In this document: positions 17,345 through 26,485 of the stretch, piece after piece
How positions within the stretch are numbered: the stretch's first letter is position 1
Layout: each line of letters starts with the position of its first letter
Assembly (NCBI RefSeq): GCF_003260975.1
Contig: NZ_CP030041.1
Coordinates: 5,335,501 to 5,399,500, forward strand
Length of the DNA: 64,000 bases
Direction of reading: 5' to 3'
Source of the DNA: Echinicola strongylocentroti
GTDB taxonomy: Bacteria > Bacteroidota > Bacteroidia > Cytophagales > Cyclobacteriaceae
Notes under the pieces: generated by a model
Databases searched by the model: none
What the model saw: only the letters and a program-made list of their open reading frames with translations
What the model was told of the DNA's origin: nothing
Translations under genes and position numbers: made by a program

Positions 17345-18019
17345 ATGTGCGGACGATACGGTATAAATAAAGACAAAGATATTTTAGAAGATAAATTCAA
17401 AGCAAGGGCTATTTCTGCTTTTAATAGGTGGAATAAAAAGGTAAATATTGCACCTACCCAGGAGGCTCCAGTAATTATTGCTGAGCGACCCGATGAGCTT
17501 AACCTAATGCATTTTGGGTTAGTCCCTCATTGGGCAAAAGATACAAAATCTAGTTTTCGGATGATTAATGCCAAATCTGAAGAAATCATGGATAAACCCA
17601 AAACTTATACTCCTCTGTTAAAGCACTCTAAACGTTGTTTGGTTTTGGCGGATGGATTTTACGAATGGAAAAATATCGATGGTAAAAAGCATCCATTTAG
17701 ATTCTGTATTCCTGATCGTGATATTTTTACATTTGCGGGACTTTGGTCAAAGTGTATTTTAGCAGATCAATCGGAGTATTTTTCCTTCACAATTCTCACA
17801 ACCAGCCCCAATGAACTGACAAAATCAATCCATGATCGGATGCCTGTTATCCTATCTGAAGAAGAATCCAAATACTGGATGGATATGGATCAAAATCCAA
17901 ATGATCTTTTGGGAATTTTAAATCCATATCCAGCTGATGCAATGGTAAAATATGAAATTTCGATGGCTATTAATAGTGTGAAAAATGAAGGGGAAGAATT
18001 GATTAAACCAGTCAATTAG
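17345..18019 (+). CDS. SOS response-associated peptidase (SRAP/YedK/HMCES family)
   Basis: A 224-residue protein with all family landmarks: MCGRY with the catalytic Cys2 that becomes the N-terminus, NIAPTQ (active-site Asn), GLVPHWAKD, INAKSEEI, CLVLADGFYEWK (active-site Glu) and HDRMPVIL (active-site His). Family members attach covalently to abasic sites in single-stranded DNA and protect them from cleavage. Length is normal for the family. The gene sits in the AT-rich segment between the tape measure and the integrase and so is probably prophage cargo, perhaps protecting phage DNA or countering host damage responses. Function from family knowledge; role in the phage inferred. Confidence 0.93.
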   Translation: MCGRYGINKDKDILEDKFKARAISAFNRWNKKVNIAPTQEAPVIIAERPDELNLMHFGLVPHWAKDTKSSFRMINAKSEEIMDKPKTYTPLLKHSKRCLVLADGFYEWKNIDGKKHPFRFCIPDRDIFTFAGLWSKCILADQSEYFSFTILTTSPNELTKSIHDRMPVILSEEESKYWMDMDQNPNDLLGILNPYPADAMVKYEISMAINSVKNEGEELIKPVN

Positions 18020-18118
18020 TCAAACGCCGTCCAACAACAAGAGGCCGCATCAAACTTGATATTGGCCTGTATTGGCTGAATTGTCGTTGTTTGATCCGTT
18101 TGATGTGTTTTAGCAAAA

Positions 18119-19309
18119 TCAGTCCCTAACAATAAACTGGCTAATGCGTAAGGACTCCTGTTTTTTTCGCTGATCCATGATCTTCACGTATTTTTCAGAT
18201 TGCCGGGTATTGGTGTGCCCCATAAAACTGGCCAGTACTTCTAATTTTCCGTCATGCTCCATGTATAGGGTGGCGAAGGTTTCACGGGCTATTTGGAAGC
18301 ATATTTTTTGTTTGACTTCGAGGATATTGCTAATGCTGTTAATGATTTCATTCTGCTTTTGCTCCGTAGGGTATTGGAACATTTTATGGTCTCCCACTTC
18401 GTCAATTTCATCTGCAATCAAATCTATTGCCTCTGAGGTTATGGGCATCCTTACCCTTGTGCCATATCGAGAAGTTTTCTTTGGGATGAAATTGAAAAAC
18501 TCGCCATCTATCCAGTCTAGGTTGAACCTTCTCAAATCTCCATGTCTCATACCTGTGACACAGCATAGCAGAAAAGCCCGTAAAACTATTCTATAGGTAG
18601 AGTGAATTAGTGGATCCTGATAGTACTCCCAGAACTGGAGAAACTCATCCTTAGTAAGTGGCCGGTACCTTCCCATTTCGGATTTTGCTCTAAAGAAGTT
18701 ATAAGGATGAATAAAATGGATTTCATCATTTTGAGCGTAGTTAAGGTAGGTTTTGAAATTTTTGTGATGGCAAGCCCGTCCATTAAGACTTTTGCACTTT
18801 GTTTTCCTATACATCCATTGGTCAAATTGCTGAGCGGTCTTATTGGTCAACTCTGAGAACGTAAGTGTAGGCTTCCATTCTTTTAGTTTGTTCAAAGTAG
18901 TTATGTGATTTCTTTTCGTGAGGTCAGCTATCTCAGCTAGTTTGTACCGTTGCATTACCTTTTGTTCGTAGTAAGCATAAAAATCCTCTGTGCTGAGTTG
19001 GTTGTGGTACTCTTTTAAAAATAAATCCAACGTGAGTGGTTGGCGTTTGAGTCTGTATTTGACAATTACCTCTGTGGCCTTTGCTTCAGCATCCCTTAGC
19101 ATGATATTGTAATCATCACATAGCTGGTCACCTTTATGTCTAGGTTTACACTTCCCATTTTTTTTGTCAAAGAGATCGATAGGCCAAAAGAGCTTTAAAT
19201 CAATGTCTTTTTTTCTTCGATCAACGATGACTCTAAGGTATAGCAGGACTGTGCCGTCTTTTCGGATGCGCTTTGGGTGGCATACTATTTTCGAACTAGC
19301 ATTATTCAT
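18119..19309 (-). CDS. Tyrosine-type site-specific integrase
   Basis: A 396-residue recombinase using the ATG at 19309 (an in-frame TTG lies ten codons upstream). Order: N-terminal arm-binding region, SAM-like core-binding domain (about 95-200), catalytic domain (about 215-396). Visible catalytic elements are TGMRHGDL (first Arg), PKKTSRYGTR (beta-hairpin Lys), IARETFATL (second Arg), MGHTNTRQSEKY (His and nucleophile Tyr). The usual His of the H-x-x-R box reads Gln (FQIAR), and the residue after Arg is Glu rather than His. It points away from the tRNA-Arg whose 3' end lies 108 bp upstream, the usual arrangement for an integrase beside its attachment site. Confidence 0.92.
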   Translation of the reverse strand: MNNASSKIVCHPKRIRKDGTVLLYLRVIVDRRKKDIDLKLFWPIDLFDKKNGKCKPRHKGDQLCDDYNIMLRDAEAKATEVIVKYRLKRQPLTLDLFLKEYHNQLSTEDFYAYYEQKVMQRYKLAEIADLTKRNHITTLNKLKEWKPTLTFSELTNKTAQQFDQWMYRKTKCKSLNGRACHHKNFKTYLNYAQNDEIHFIHPYNFFRAKSEMGRYRPLTKDEFLQFWEYYQDPLIHSTYRIVLRAFLLCCVTGMRHGDLRRFNLDWIDGEFFNFIPKKTSRYGTRVRMPITSEAIDLIADEIDEVGDHKMFQYPTEQKQNEIINSISNILEVKQKICFQIARETFATLYMEHDGKLEVLASFMGHTNTRQSEKYVKIMDQRKKQESLRISQFIVRD

Positions 19310-19417
19310 GTAGAAACGAGGTAGAAACAAAGATGTCAAATTTCACTAGAAACCGTATGTCTCTATGACCTCCAAACCCACTTTTTGAGCGAGCTTGGAG
19401 GATTTTTATTGTAGAAG

Positions 19418-19491
19418 TACGCGCGGAAGGATTCGAACCCTCAACCCTCGGAGCCGAAATCCGATATTCTATCCAGTTGAACTACGCGCGC
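19418..19491 (-). tRNA. tRNA-Arg (anticodon TCG), probable prophage attachment site
   Basis: On the reverse strand the 74-nt sequence folds into a full cloverleaf: 7-bp acceptor stem (GCGCGCG with CGCGCGT, first pair G-U), 4-bp D stem, anticodon stem TCGGA/TCCGA around loop TTTCGGC, 5-nt variable loop and T stem GAGGG/CCTTC with loop TTCGAAT. The discriminator is A and CCA is not encoded. Anticodon TCG reads CGA. Its 3' end faces the integrase, so the phage has probably inserted into the 3' half and restored the gene. Confidence 0.95.
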
Positions 19492-19546
19492 ATGAAACCG
19501 ATTTAGAGATGGTCATCTCCAAATCGGTCACAAATATAAACTATTT

Positions 19547-20764
19547 TTATGCGTTTTTAAGCACTTCCTGTACTTTTTCTGCAGCTTCTTTTAGGGTAAT
19601 GGCAGAGGCTACTTTTAGTCCGGATTCATCGATGATCTTGGCACCTTCTTCAGCATTGGTTCCTTGAAGTCTTACGATGATCGGTACGCGGATGTCACCG
19701 ATTGATTTATAGGCTTCTACCACACCACTGGCGATTCTGTCACACCTTACGATACCACCAAATACATTGATAAGGATGGCTTTTACGTTAGGGTCTTTAA
19801 GGATGATTCTGAAGCCAGCTTCTACGGTAGTGGCATTGGCTCCGCCACCTACGTCAAGGAAGTTGGCAGGCTCTCCACCAGAAAGCTTGATCATGTCCAT
19901 GGTCGCCATGGCCAGACCTGCACCGTTTACCATACAGCCTACGTTACCGTCGAGTTTTACGTAGTTTAGATCAGATTTGCCTGCTTCTACTTCCAAAGGA
20001 TCCTCTTCAGAAATATCACGTAGCTCAGCTAGATCACGATGTCTGTAAAGTGCATTGTCATCCAAGTTTACTTTGGCATCCACCGCCAAGATTTGGTCAT
20101 CAGAAGTCTTCAACACAGGGTTGATTTCAAACTGAGAGGAGTCGGTGGCATCGTAGGCTTTGTAAAGGGAAGAGATAAATTTCACCATTTCCTTCAGGGC
20201 ATTTCCGGAAAGTCCAAGTGCAAAAGCTACTTTTCGGGCTTGGAATGGCTGAAGACCTACTTTGGGATCGATCCATTCTTTGATGATTTTTTCCGGGGTA
20301 TTCTCTGCTACTTCTTCGATGTCCATGCCACCTTCGGTAGAAGCCATGATGACATTGCATCCTTTGGCCCTGTCCAAAAGGATGGATAGGTAATATTCTT
20401 TAGGCTCGGAATCTCCTGGGTAGTATACATCCTGAGCTACTAAGACCTTGCTTACTTTTTTTCCTTCTGGGCCTGTTTGGTGTGTTACCAACGTCCCTCC
20501 TAGGATGTTTTTGGCTTTTTCAGTTACTTCGTCCAATTTCTTGGCCAGTACGACGCCATTTGAGTCAGTTTGCTGAATTTTACCTTTTCCACGTCCACCT
20601 GCATGGATCTGTGCTTTGATCACATACCATGAGGTACCTGTTTCTGCGTTGAGTTGCTTGGCTGCTTCTAGTGCTGCCTCCGGGGTATTGGCTACAATAC
20701 CTTCCTGGATTTTGACACCATAACCTTTGAGAACTTCTTTAGCTTGATATTCGTGTATATTCAT
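19547..20764 (-). CDS. sucC: Succinyl-CoA synthetase beta subunit (ADP-forming)
   Basis: A 405-residue protein of normal length, starting [17 protein letters not shown]. It has the ATP-grasp domain ([13 protein letters not shown] near residue 45, [17 protein letters not shown] near 155) and the C-terminal ligase-CoA domain with [20 protein letters not shown] and FLDVGGGA. It joins CoA and succinate with nucleotide hydrolysis in the TCA cycle; the alpha subunit is not adjacent. It is the first host gene beyond the prophage junction and is monocistronic here. Confidence 0.97.
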   Translation of the reverse strand: MNIHEYQAKEVLKGYGVKIQEGIVANTPEAALEAAKQLNAETGTSWYVIKAQIHAGGRGKGKIQQTDSNGVVLAKKLDEVTEKAKNILGGTLVTHQTGPEGKKVSKVLVAQDVYYPGDSEPKEYYLSILLDRAKGCNVIMASTEGGMDIEEVAENTPEKIIKEWIDPKVGLQPFQARKVAFALGLSGNALKEMVKFISSLYKAYDATDSSQFEINPVLKTSDDQILAVDAKVNLDDNALYRHRDLAELRDISEEDPLEVEAGKSDLNYVKLDGNVGCMVNGAGLAMATMDMIKLSGGEPANFLDVGGGANATTVEAGFRIILKDPNVKAILINVFGGIVRCDRIASGVVEAYKSIGDIRVPIIVRLQGTNAEEGAKIIDESGLKVASAITLKEAAEKVQEVLKNA

Positions 20765-21092
20765 CCTAGCGAAAATTTTTGCCCGAAGTTAACCACCACA
20801 AGCCGATTATTCAAGTAATAAACGGGTCTTTTTGCTAAAAATATAGATGTTATTGTTGTGTCAATTTTCCAGTTGTCTCTACCTGTTCATTATTTAAAAA
20901 TACGATAAAGGGGATAACTCCTTGATGCTAGGAAGGTTGGTGTGACAGGTGGGAAGTATGTCAGTCCAAATTAGGTTGTTTACCACCATATATTACGTGG
21001 AGTCATAAAGAGTCGCATCGCTTTAAAACCTGCGCAAAATAGGACGATTCAGACAAGAAGTTTTATCTTTGGATTCGTTTAATTTTATCATT
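20765..21092. promoter_or_regulatory. Divergent intergenic region with a -7 box before lolD
   Basis: Contains TATCTTTG at 21064-21071, matching the Bacteroidota TAnnTTTG -7 consensus, 21 bp before the lolD ATG; no good -33 TTTG at the usual spacing is seen. This box overlaps an alternative upstream TTG start for lolD and favours the ATG. The rest of the 328 bp between the divergent sucC and lolD genes shows nothing else clear. Confidence 0.4.
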
Positions 21093-21749
21093 ATGCTAAA
21101 AGCTAAGGGCATTCATAAATATTACGGAGACCTCCATGTGTTAAAAGGGGTGGATGTGGAAATTGCCTCTGGAGAGATCGTGTCGATAGTAGGTGCATCA
21201 GGAGCAGGAAAGAGTACTTTGCTACATATTTTGGGTACTTTGGACAATGCTGACCAAGGCGATGTAAGTGTAGGGGACAAGCTACTTACTCGCCTAAAGG
21301 GCGATCAGCTGGCTATGTACCGTAACTTGGAGATTGGCTTTATTTTTCAGTTTCATAACCTGCTCCCTGAGTTTACCGCTGAAGAAAATATCATCATACC
21401 GGGCTTAATAGCCAAAAAAGAGGAGGTGCAACTAAAAGCAAAAGCCAAAGAGTTGGCCAAGCTTTTGGGGATTGAAGACAGGCTGGAGCATAAACCTGCT
21501 GAGCTTAGTGGTGGCGAGCAGCAGCGAGTGGCGGTAGCCAGGGCGTTGATCAATAATCCCAAAATAATTTTTGCGGATGAACCAAGTGGAAACTTGGATA
21601 CCCAAAGTGCCGAATCACTTCACGAGCTGTTTTTTACTTTGCGGGACCAGTTTGGGCAATCTTTTGTTATTGTAACCCACAATCGGCAATTGGCACAAAT
21701 GGCCGACCGAATGCTTACCATGCAGGATGGATTGATTGTCTCGGAGTAG
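21093..21749 (+). CDS. lolD: ABC transporter ATP-binding protein, LolD type
   Basis: A 218-residue ATPase from the ATG at 21093. Walker A is GASGAGKS, the Q-loop region FIFQFHNLLPEF, the signature LSGGEQQRVAVARAL, Walker B IIFADEPSGNLD, and the H-loop VTHN. FHNLLPEFTAEEN is characteristic of the LolD/MacB group, which powers release of lipoproteins from the inner membrane or related mechanotransmission. The partner permease is not adjacent. Monocistronic. Confidence 0.85.
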   Translation: MLKAKGIHKYYGDLHVLKGVDVEIASGEIVSIVGASGAGKSTLLHILGTLDNADQGDVSVGDKLLTRLKGDQLAMYRNLEIGFIFQFHNLLPEFTAEENIIIPGLIAKKEEVQLKAKAKELAKLLGIEDRLEHKPAELSGGEQQRVAVARALINNPKIIFADEPSGNLDTQSAESLHELFFTLRDQFGQSFVIVTHNRQLAQMADRMLTMQDGLIVSE

Positions 21750-21859
21750 GATTTGGAGAAGGGATCATTAGGTATCAAAAGCAATTGTCAAGACACAGAG
21801 GGGCATGAGTTCCTAGACCAGACCACACCATTACGAGGAGCCTTCAAGAAGGATAATTG

Positions 21860-21882
21860 AACCCGGAATATGATTAGGCTAT
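21860..21882. repeat. Isolated end of the dispersed 186-bp repeat
   Basis: AACCCGGAATATG followed by ATTAGGCTAT closely matches the terminal sequence of the MITE-like elements at 30.6 and 55.8 kb (one base missing, one changed). No second end or internal part is present nearby. It lies at the 3' end of the following reverse-strand peroxiredoxin and overlaps its last codons. Confidence 0.5.
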
Positions 21883-22340
21883 CGGTTCCCCAATTCCTTC
21901 ACCTCCTCCATCATGGACTTGACATGGGCTGGGCCATCAAAAAGCCCTTCGTGAATGGCCACTATCTCATGTGCATCGTTGAGGAGATAAGTGATCCTTT
22001 TGGGGATTTTGATCAGGGGCATGAGGGCCTTGTATTGTTTGCAGACACTTCCATCTTCATCTGATAACAATTCAAAAGGTAATTGGTGCATTTTCTTAAA
22101 TTCCTGATGGCTTGCGATGCTATCCCTGCTGATGCCGACGAGGGAAATGTCCAATGAGCTGAATACTCCGAAATTATCGCGGAAGCTACATACTTCTTGG
22201 GTGCAGCCTTTGGTCTGGTCTTTAGGGTAGAAAAAGATCAGGGCCGGTTTACCCTTGAAATCTCCCGCGAGTCGAAAATCTTTTCCAGCAGTGGAAGGGA
22301 GTGTGAAATCAGGCGCTTTGGTGTTTTTTTTAAGTGACAT
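21879..22340 (-). CDS. Peroxiredoxin, BCP/PrxQ-like
   Basis: A 153-residue protein; I take the ATG at 22340 (MSLKKNTKAPDFTLPS) over an upstream in-frame start at 22397 that would add an atypical leader. The active-site region FYPKDQTKGCTQEVCSF has the peroxidatic Cys in TKGC and a second Cys five residues later, the BCP/PrxQ pattern with an intra-subunit disulfide. These enzymes reduce hydroperoxides with thioredoxin. A second, more canonical bcp lies at 43.9 kb. Its last codons overlap a dispersed-repeat end. Confidence 0.9.
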   Translation of the reverse strand: MSLKKNTKAPDFTLPSTAGKDFRLAGDFKGKPALIFFYPKDQTKGCTQEVCSFRDNFGVFSSLDISLVGISRDSIASHQEFKKMHQLPFELLSDEDGSVCKQYKALMPLIKIPKRITYLLNDAHEIVAIHEGLFDGPAHVKSMMEEVKELGNR

Positions 22341-22664
22341 GTTAGAAATTGAAATAGAGGTGTTTAATATTGCCCAATGTATAAAATTTTGCCTCATAGA
22401 AAGAACAAAATCCTTCGAATGATGTTTAGTGGGCAGTGTGATTTTGGTGAGCAGAAGTTCGGAAATAAAAAGATTTGGGCTATTATTACTGGAAGATTTG
22501 GAGAATTTGTGCTTATTGGGGATTATATTTAGGGGAGTAGTGAGGGGAAGAAATACTAAGTTTGACTAACTGGAGCCTGGATTTGGCGAATGACCAAGAA
22601 ACGGTTTAACCCTGTTTATGCATATTCTGGGTTTAAGATAAAATCTTGATTTAAAAGACAACGA
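22341..22664. other. Gap with repeat-end remnant
   Basis: 324 bp between divergent genes. Around 22605-22636 the sequence reads TTTAACCCTG, TTATGCATATT, CTGGGTTTAA, which looks like two ends of the dispersed 186-bp repeat joined with the interior deleted. No small gene is apparent; promoters of both flanking genes must lie here but none is clear. Confidence 0.4.
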
Positions 22665-23924
22665 ATGACAACGACTATTATCATAACGCTGTGTTCACTT
22701 TTGCTGATAGCGTACCTATTTGATTACAGTTTTAAAAAAACCAAAGTACCTTCAGTGATCCTGTTGTTACTATTGGGCTGGCTGGTGCGCCAAGGTACAA
22801 TGCTGTTTGAGCTAAAGCTACCAGATCTCTCTGCGATATTGCCGATCTTGGGGACTACAGGATTGATTTTGATCGTCTTGGAAGGTGCCTTGGAGCTAGA
22901 GTTGAACAAATCAAAAATCACCTTGATCAGAAAGTCATTTTTAGGTGCTTTGGCTCCCTTGTTGGCCTTGTCCTTCTTATTGACCTATATCTTTGAGCAG
23001 TATGGGGGCTATACGTTTAGGGACAGCCTGATCAATGCGATCCCTCTGTGTGTGATCAGTAGTGCTATTGCCATTCCCAGTGTGCGTAATCTGTCCAAGT
23101 CCAACAGGGAGTTTGTGATTTATGAAAGTAGCCTTTCTGATATTTTGGGTGTGGTATTCTTTAATTTTATACTTCGTAATGAAACGGTGGGATTGGATTC
23201 CTTTGGCGTTTTTGGGCTACAGTTAGTGGTGATTTGTGTCATTTCCTTTGTGGCTACGATTGGTCTTTCCTTCTTGCTCAGCAAGCTGGAGCACCATATT
23301 AAATTCGTTCCTATTATCCTGCTTACCATTCTGATTTATGCCATTTCGTATGTTTATCATCTGCCGGCATTGATCTTTATCTTGATTTTTGGACTGTCTA
23401 TCGGTAACCTTAATGAACTCCATAACCTGAAGTTTTTCGATGTCATCAGAACAGACATCCTCAATAAGGAGGTAGATAAGTTTAAAGAACTTACCGTAGA
23501 AGCTACATTTTTGATCCGGTCGCTGTTTTTCTTGCTGTTTGGGTACCTTCTGGAAACATCAGAAATTCTTAATACATCTACGTTGATATGGGCAGTAGGG
23601 ATTGTTGTTTTGACATTTTCTATCAGGGCGATTCAGCTTAGGCTGAGTAAGATTCCTTTAAAACCACTACTTTTTGTGGCCCCAAGGGGACTGATCACTA
23701 TTTTATTGTTTTTGTACATCAGTCCTGAAAATATGATCGGCTTGGTGAACAAATCCCTTATTATCCAGGTGATTGTCCTTACTGTATTGATCATGATGGT
23801 TGGGATGATAACCAATACCACTCCTCCAGAGGAAGAAGAAACCACTAAACCTGCCCCTGCGCCAGAAGGGGCTTCGGAAAAACCCTCAGATAATCAAATT
23901 GAAGAGGAGAACGGATCCAACTAA
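22665..23924 (+). CDS. Cation:proton antiporter (CPA family)
   Basis: A 419-residue integral membrane protein with about 12 hydrophobic segments from residue 3 to about 385 and a charged, proline/glutamate-rich cytoplasmic tail (EEEETTKPAPAPEGASEKP). Segments resembling sodium/proton exchangers are the early K-K-T-K-V-P-S-V-x-L-L-L-L-G-W-L-V-R, ILIVLEGALELEL, CVISSAIAIPSV, and YESSLSDILGVVFFNF, where the conserved acidic ESSLSD residues would form the ion site of a CPA1-like transporter. Likely role is pH or sodium homeostasis at the inner membrane. Monocistronic. Confidence 0.88.
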   Translation: MTTTIIITLCSLLLIAYLFDYSFKKTKVPSVILLLLLGWLVRQGTMLFELKLPDLSAILPILGTTGLILIVLEGALELELNKSKITLIRKSFLGALAPLLALSFLLTYIFEQYGGYTFRDSLINAIPLCVISSAIAIPSVRNLSKSNREFVIYESSLSDILGVVFFNFILRNETVGLDSFGVFGLQLVVICVISFVATIGLSFLLSKLEHHIKFVPIILLTILIYAISYVYHLPALIFILIFGLSIGNLNELHNLKFFDVIRTDILNKEVDKFKELTVEATFLIRSLFFLLFGYLLETSEILNTSTLIWAVGIVVLTFSIRAIQLRLSKIPLKPLLFVAPRGLITILLFLYISPENMIGLVNKSLIIQVIVLTVLIMMVGMITNTTPPEEEETTKPAPAPEGASEKPSDNQIEEENGSN

Positions 23925-24048
23925 TCTTTTGGGGTAGGGAACCATTTGGGCGATTTATTGATTGGGGTTAAAATTAAACTTTCACTCCGGAGATTTGTTG
24001 AGGCAATGAACCATTAGGGGGCACTGGCCACTGGCATCATCCGGGAAA

Positions 24049-24891
24049 TTGCGAGAAAAGTTGAGTCAAAAAAGCGTCCAACATATGTTATTGGCAGGGA
24101 TATTTTTTGCCATTATGCAAGTAATGGTAAAGTATGTCCCTCATCTGCCGGCTGTGGAGATAGTGTTTTTTAGGTCACTGTTTAGTTTGGTGGCGAGTTA
24201 TGTCATTCTGAAGAAACAAAAGGTTCCTCTTTTCGGAAACAATAAAAAGCTTCTAATACTTCGTGGAGCCTCTGGGGCACTTGGTCTGATCACTTTCTTT
24301 TATACTTTACAGAATATTCCACTCGCAAGTGCGGTAACACTTCAATACCTGTCGCCAATTTTTACTACCATCTTGGGGATATTTATCGTCCGGGAAAAAG
24401 TCAACCCTGTCAGGTTTCTATATTTCGCCATTGCGTTTGGAGGGGTATTGGTCATAGAGGGCTTTGATCCACGGATCTCTATTGAGTATACCTTGATAGG
24501 GGTCTCTTCAGGCTTTTTTGCTGGATTAGCCTATAATATTATCCGAAAACTGAAGGGGACAGAGCATCCACTGGTGATTGTCTTTTATTTTCCACTTGTG
24601 ACCTTGCCGATTGTGGGAATCTGGAGTTACTTTAACTGGGTAATGCCCACCGGCTGGGATTGGATGCTGTTATTGGGAATTGGGGTATTTACTCAACTGG
24701 CACAATATTTTATGACCATGGCCTACCAACATGCCAACTTAGCGAAAATTACCAGTCTAAATTATATTGGAATCCTGTACGCACTGGTTTTTGGTTTTAT
24801 CTTTTTCGGGGAAACCTTTAACTTGCTAACCTATTTGGGGATGGCTTTGGTGCTGGTGGGAGTGATTTTAAACATTAGATCAAAAAAATGA
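24049..24891 (+). CDS. EamA/DMT-family transporter
   Basis: A 280-residue protein with ten hydrophobic segments forming two EamA halves (about residues 10-135 and 150-278), each ending in a helix with the typical G-x-x-L-V-x-x-G pattern. Substrate cannot be read from sequence; relatives export metabolites or amino acids. No ATG lies at the 5' end: the frame opens at TTG 24049 with the first ATG at 24085 (codon 13), which would still leave the first helix intact, so the start is uncertain. It overlaps pncB by four bases (ATGA), suggesting cotranscription. Confidence 0.85.
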   Translation: MREKLSQKSVQHMLLAGIFFAIMQVMVKYVPHLPAVEIVFFRSLFSLVASYVILKKQKVPLFGNNKKLLILRGASGALGLITFFYTLQNIPLASAVTLQYLSPIFTTILGIFIVREKVNPVRFLYFAIAFGGVLVIEGFDPRISIEYTLIGVSSGFFAGLAYNIIRKLKGTEHPLVIVFYFPLVTLPIVGIWSYFNWVMPTGWDWMLLLGIGVFTQLAQYFMTMAYQHANLAKITSLNYIGILYALVFGFIFFGETFNLLTYLGMALVLVGVILNIRSKK

Positions 24892-26363
24892 AGATAACCA
24901 GGGACTTGTATCAGGGCTCTTTAGCCCTGTTGACAGATTTTTATCAATTGACCATGGCTTATGCTTACTGGAAATCCGGCAAAGCTGAACAGGAAGCGGT
25001 CTTTAACTTGTTTTTCAGAAAGAATCCGTTCCAAAGTGGCTTTACCATTGCCGCAGGCTTGGATTATGTGATCGATTACTGTCGTAATTTTAAGTTTGAT
25101 GAAAACGATCTGTCCTATTTGGGTGAGATGAAGCAGGCTGATGGCACGCCTACGTTTGATCCGGCTTTTGTCCAGTACCTTCGGGAATTGGAGTTTAGCT
25201 GTGATGTAGACGCCGTGGAAGAGGGATCCGTGATATTCCCCAATACACCTATGATCCGCGTAAAAGGCCCTTTGCTGCAATGCCAGTTGCTAGAGACTCC
25301 TATGCTGAATATTATCAATTTCCAAACCTTAGTGGCGACGAAGGCTGCAAGGATCACATTGGAAGCCAAAGGAGACCCCGTTTTGGAGTTTGGTCTCAGG
25401 AGGGCCCAAGGAATCGATGGTGCATTGGCTGCCAGCAGGGCCAGCTACATTGGAGGCTGTTCATCTACCAGTAATGTCATGGCAGGTAAACTCTTCGGAA
25501 TTCCGGTGTCTGGTACGCATGCGCACAGCTGGATCATGGCTTTTGAAAGTGAAATAGCTGCATTTGAAGCTTATGCCGCTGCTTTCCCTGATAATTGTAT
25601 CTTCCTAGTGGATACCTATGATACCATTAAGGGCGTCCAAAACGCCATCAAAGTGGGCAATGCGCTCAAGGCAAACGGTAAAAAATTACTGGGAGTACGT
25701 ATTGATTCAGGGGATTTGGCCTATTACAGTAACATGGCCAGGGAGCTATTGGATGAAGCAGGATTTACCGACACTAAAGTGGTCGCAAGTAATGACCTGG
25801 ACGAGCATATTTTATCCTCACTGAAGATGCAGGAGGCTTCTATCGATATATGGGGAATAGGTACCAAACTAGTGACGGCTTATGACCAGCCAGCACTGGG
25901 AGCGGTCTATAAGATGGCTGCCCTCAAGGATCCAGATGGAAAATGGGTGCCCAAAGTGAAAGTTTCCCAGCAATCCATAAAGATCAATATTCCCGGTTAT
26001 CATAACGTAAGGCGTTTTTATAAAAATGACAAGGCCATTTCGGATATGATATACCTCGAAAATGGAGAGAAATTGGCCGAGGAGCTTACGATTATCGATC
26101 CTTATGATCCCACGAAAAGAAGGAAAATTAATCCAGGATCCATGGAGAGCAAGGACTTATTGGTACCGATCTTCAAAAACGGTGAAAAGGTCTATTCTAG
26201 GCCTAAGTTAGAAGAAATCCGAAATAGGACACTGACGAACTTGGAGAGGTTTGACAAGGCTCACAAAAGATTGATCAACCCACATATTTACCCTGTTGGC
26301 TTGGAAGAATCGCTTTACCACCTAAGAACAGATCTGGTTTTGAAAGCCAAAAACTATAGTTAA
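24888..26363 (+). CDS. pncB: Nicotinate phosphoribosyltransferase
   Basis: A 491-residue enzyme. The N-terminus has [18 protein letters not shown], followed by [18 protein letters not shown], and the core includes [22 protein letters not shown] (catalytic His region) and [13 protein letters not shown], all typical of the long bacterial PncB form. It condenses nicotinate with PRPP to nicotinate mononucleotide in the NAD salvage (Preiss-Handler) pathway. Its start overlaps the EamA transporter stop, and pncA, which makes its substrate, follows 122 bp downstream. The three may form a salvage unit. Confidence 0.96.
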   Translation: MKITRDLYQGSLALLTDFYQLTMAYAYWKSGKAEQEAVFNLFFRKNPFQSGFTIAAGLDYVIDYCRNFKFDENDLSYLGEMKQADGTPTFDPAFVQYLRELEFSCDVDAVEEGSVIFPNTPMIRVKGPLLQCQLLETPMLNIINFQTLVATKAARITLEAKGDPVLEFGLRRAQGIDGALAASRASYIGGCSSTSNVMAGKLFGIPVSGTHAHSWIMAFESEIAAFEAYAAAFPDNCIFLVDTYDTIKGVQNAIKVGNALKANGKKLLGVRIDSGDLAYYSNMARELLDEAGFTDTKVVASNDLDEHILSSLKMQEASIDIWGIGTKLVTAYDQPALGAVYKMAALKDPDGKWVPKVKVSQQSIKINIPGYHNVRRFYKNDKAISDMIYLENGEKLAEELTIIDPYDPTKRRKINPGSMESKDLLVPIFKNGEKVYSRPKLEEIRNRTLTNLERFDKAHKRLINPHIYPVGLEESLYHLRTDLVLKAKNYS

Positions 26364-26428
26364 TTTAGCTTCCAGCAAACAAGAATAGCAACTAGCTCTG
26401 AGGCTGGAATTAACCTTAACATAAGCAG

Positions 26429-26485
26429 TGACCAATAACCCAGTAACCTAATAACTAAGTAACTCAATAACTAAGTAACCAAACC
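26429..26485. repeat. TAAC-type degenerate leader repeat before pncA
   Basis: AATAACTAAGTAAC occurs twice at 26450-26463 and 26466-26479, preceded by related units (CAATAACC, CAGTAACC), and the block ends six bases before the ATG. The 15-mer AGTAACCTAATAACT (26442-26456) is also found, on the other strand, just ahead of the gene starting at 56931. It leaves no Shine-Dalgarno-like sequence before pncA. Confidence 0.6.

Larger units (their letters stand above)
1..19440. mobile_element. Right part of an integrated tailed-phage prophage
   Basis: Terminase, portal, holin, spanin-like, tape-measure and integrase genes lie almost contiguously, mostly on the + strand with 1-17 bp overlaps, and end with a reverse-strand integrase next to the 3' end of a tRNA-Arg gene. 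Host housekeeping genes (sucC onward) begin immediately beyond the tRNA. The left end, and therefore the second att copy, lies outside the window. The right boundary is inferred to fall within the 3' half of the tRNA (about 19418-19440) because integrases of this class usually recombine there. Two AT-richer stretches (12957-14400 and 17059-19340) look like later-acquired accessory blocks. No replication or repressor region and no recognisable major capsid gene are visible in this part. Confidence 0.93.

Noticed and set aside
19371..19410. Inverted repeat CCTCCAA / TTGGAGG followed by ATTTTTATT between integrase and tRNA
   Set aside because: The T-rich tail would serve + strand transcription, where no gene ends; the loop is long (about 20 bases). 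Too weak to list as a terminator, though it could be part of the attachment region.
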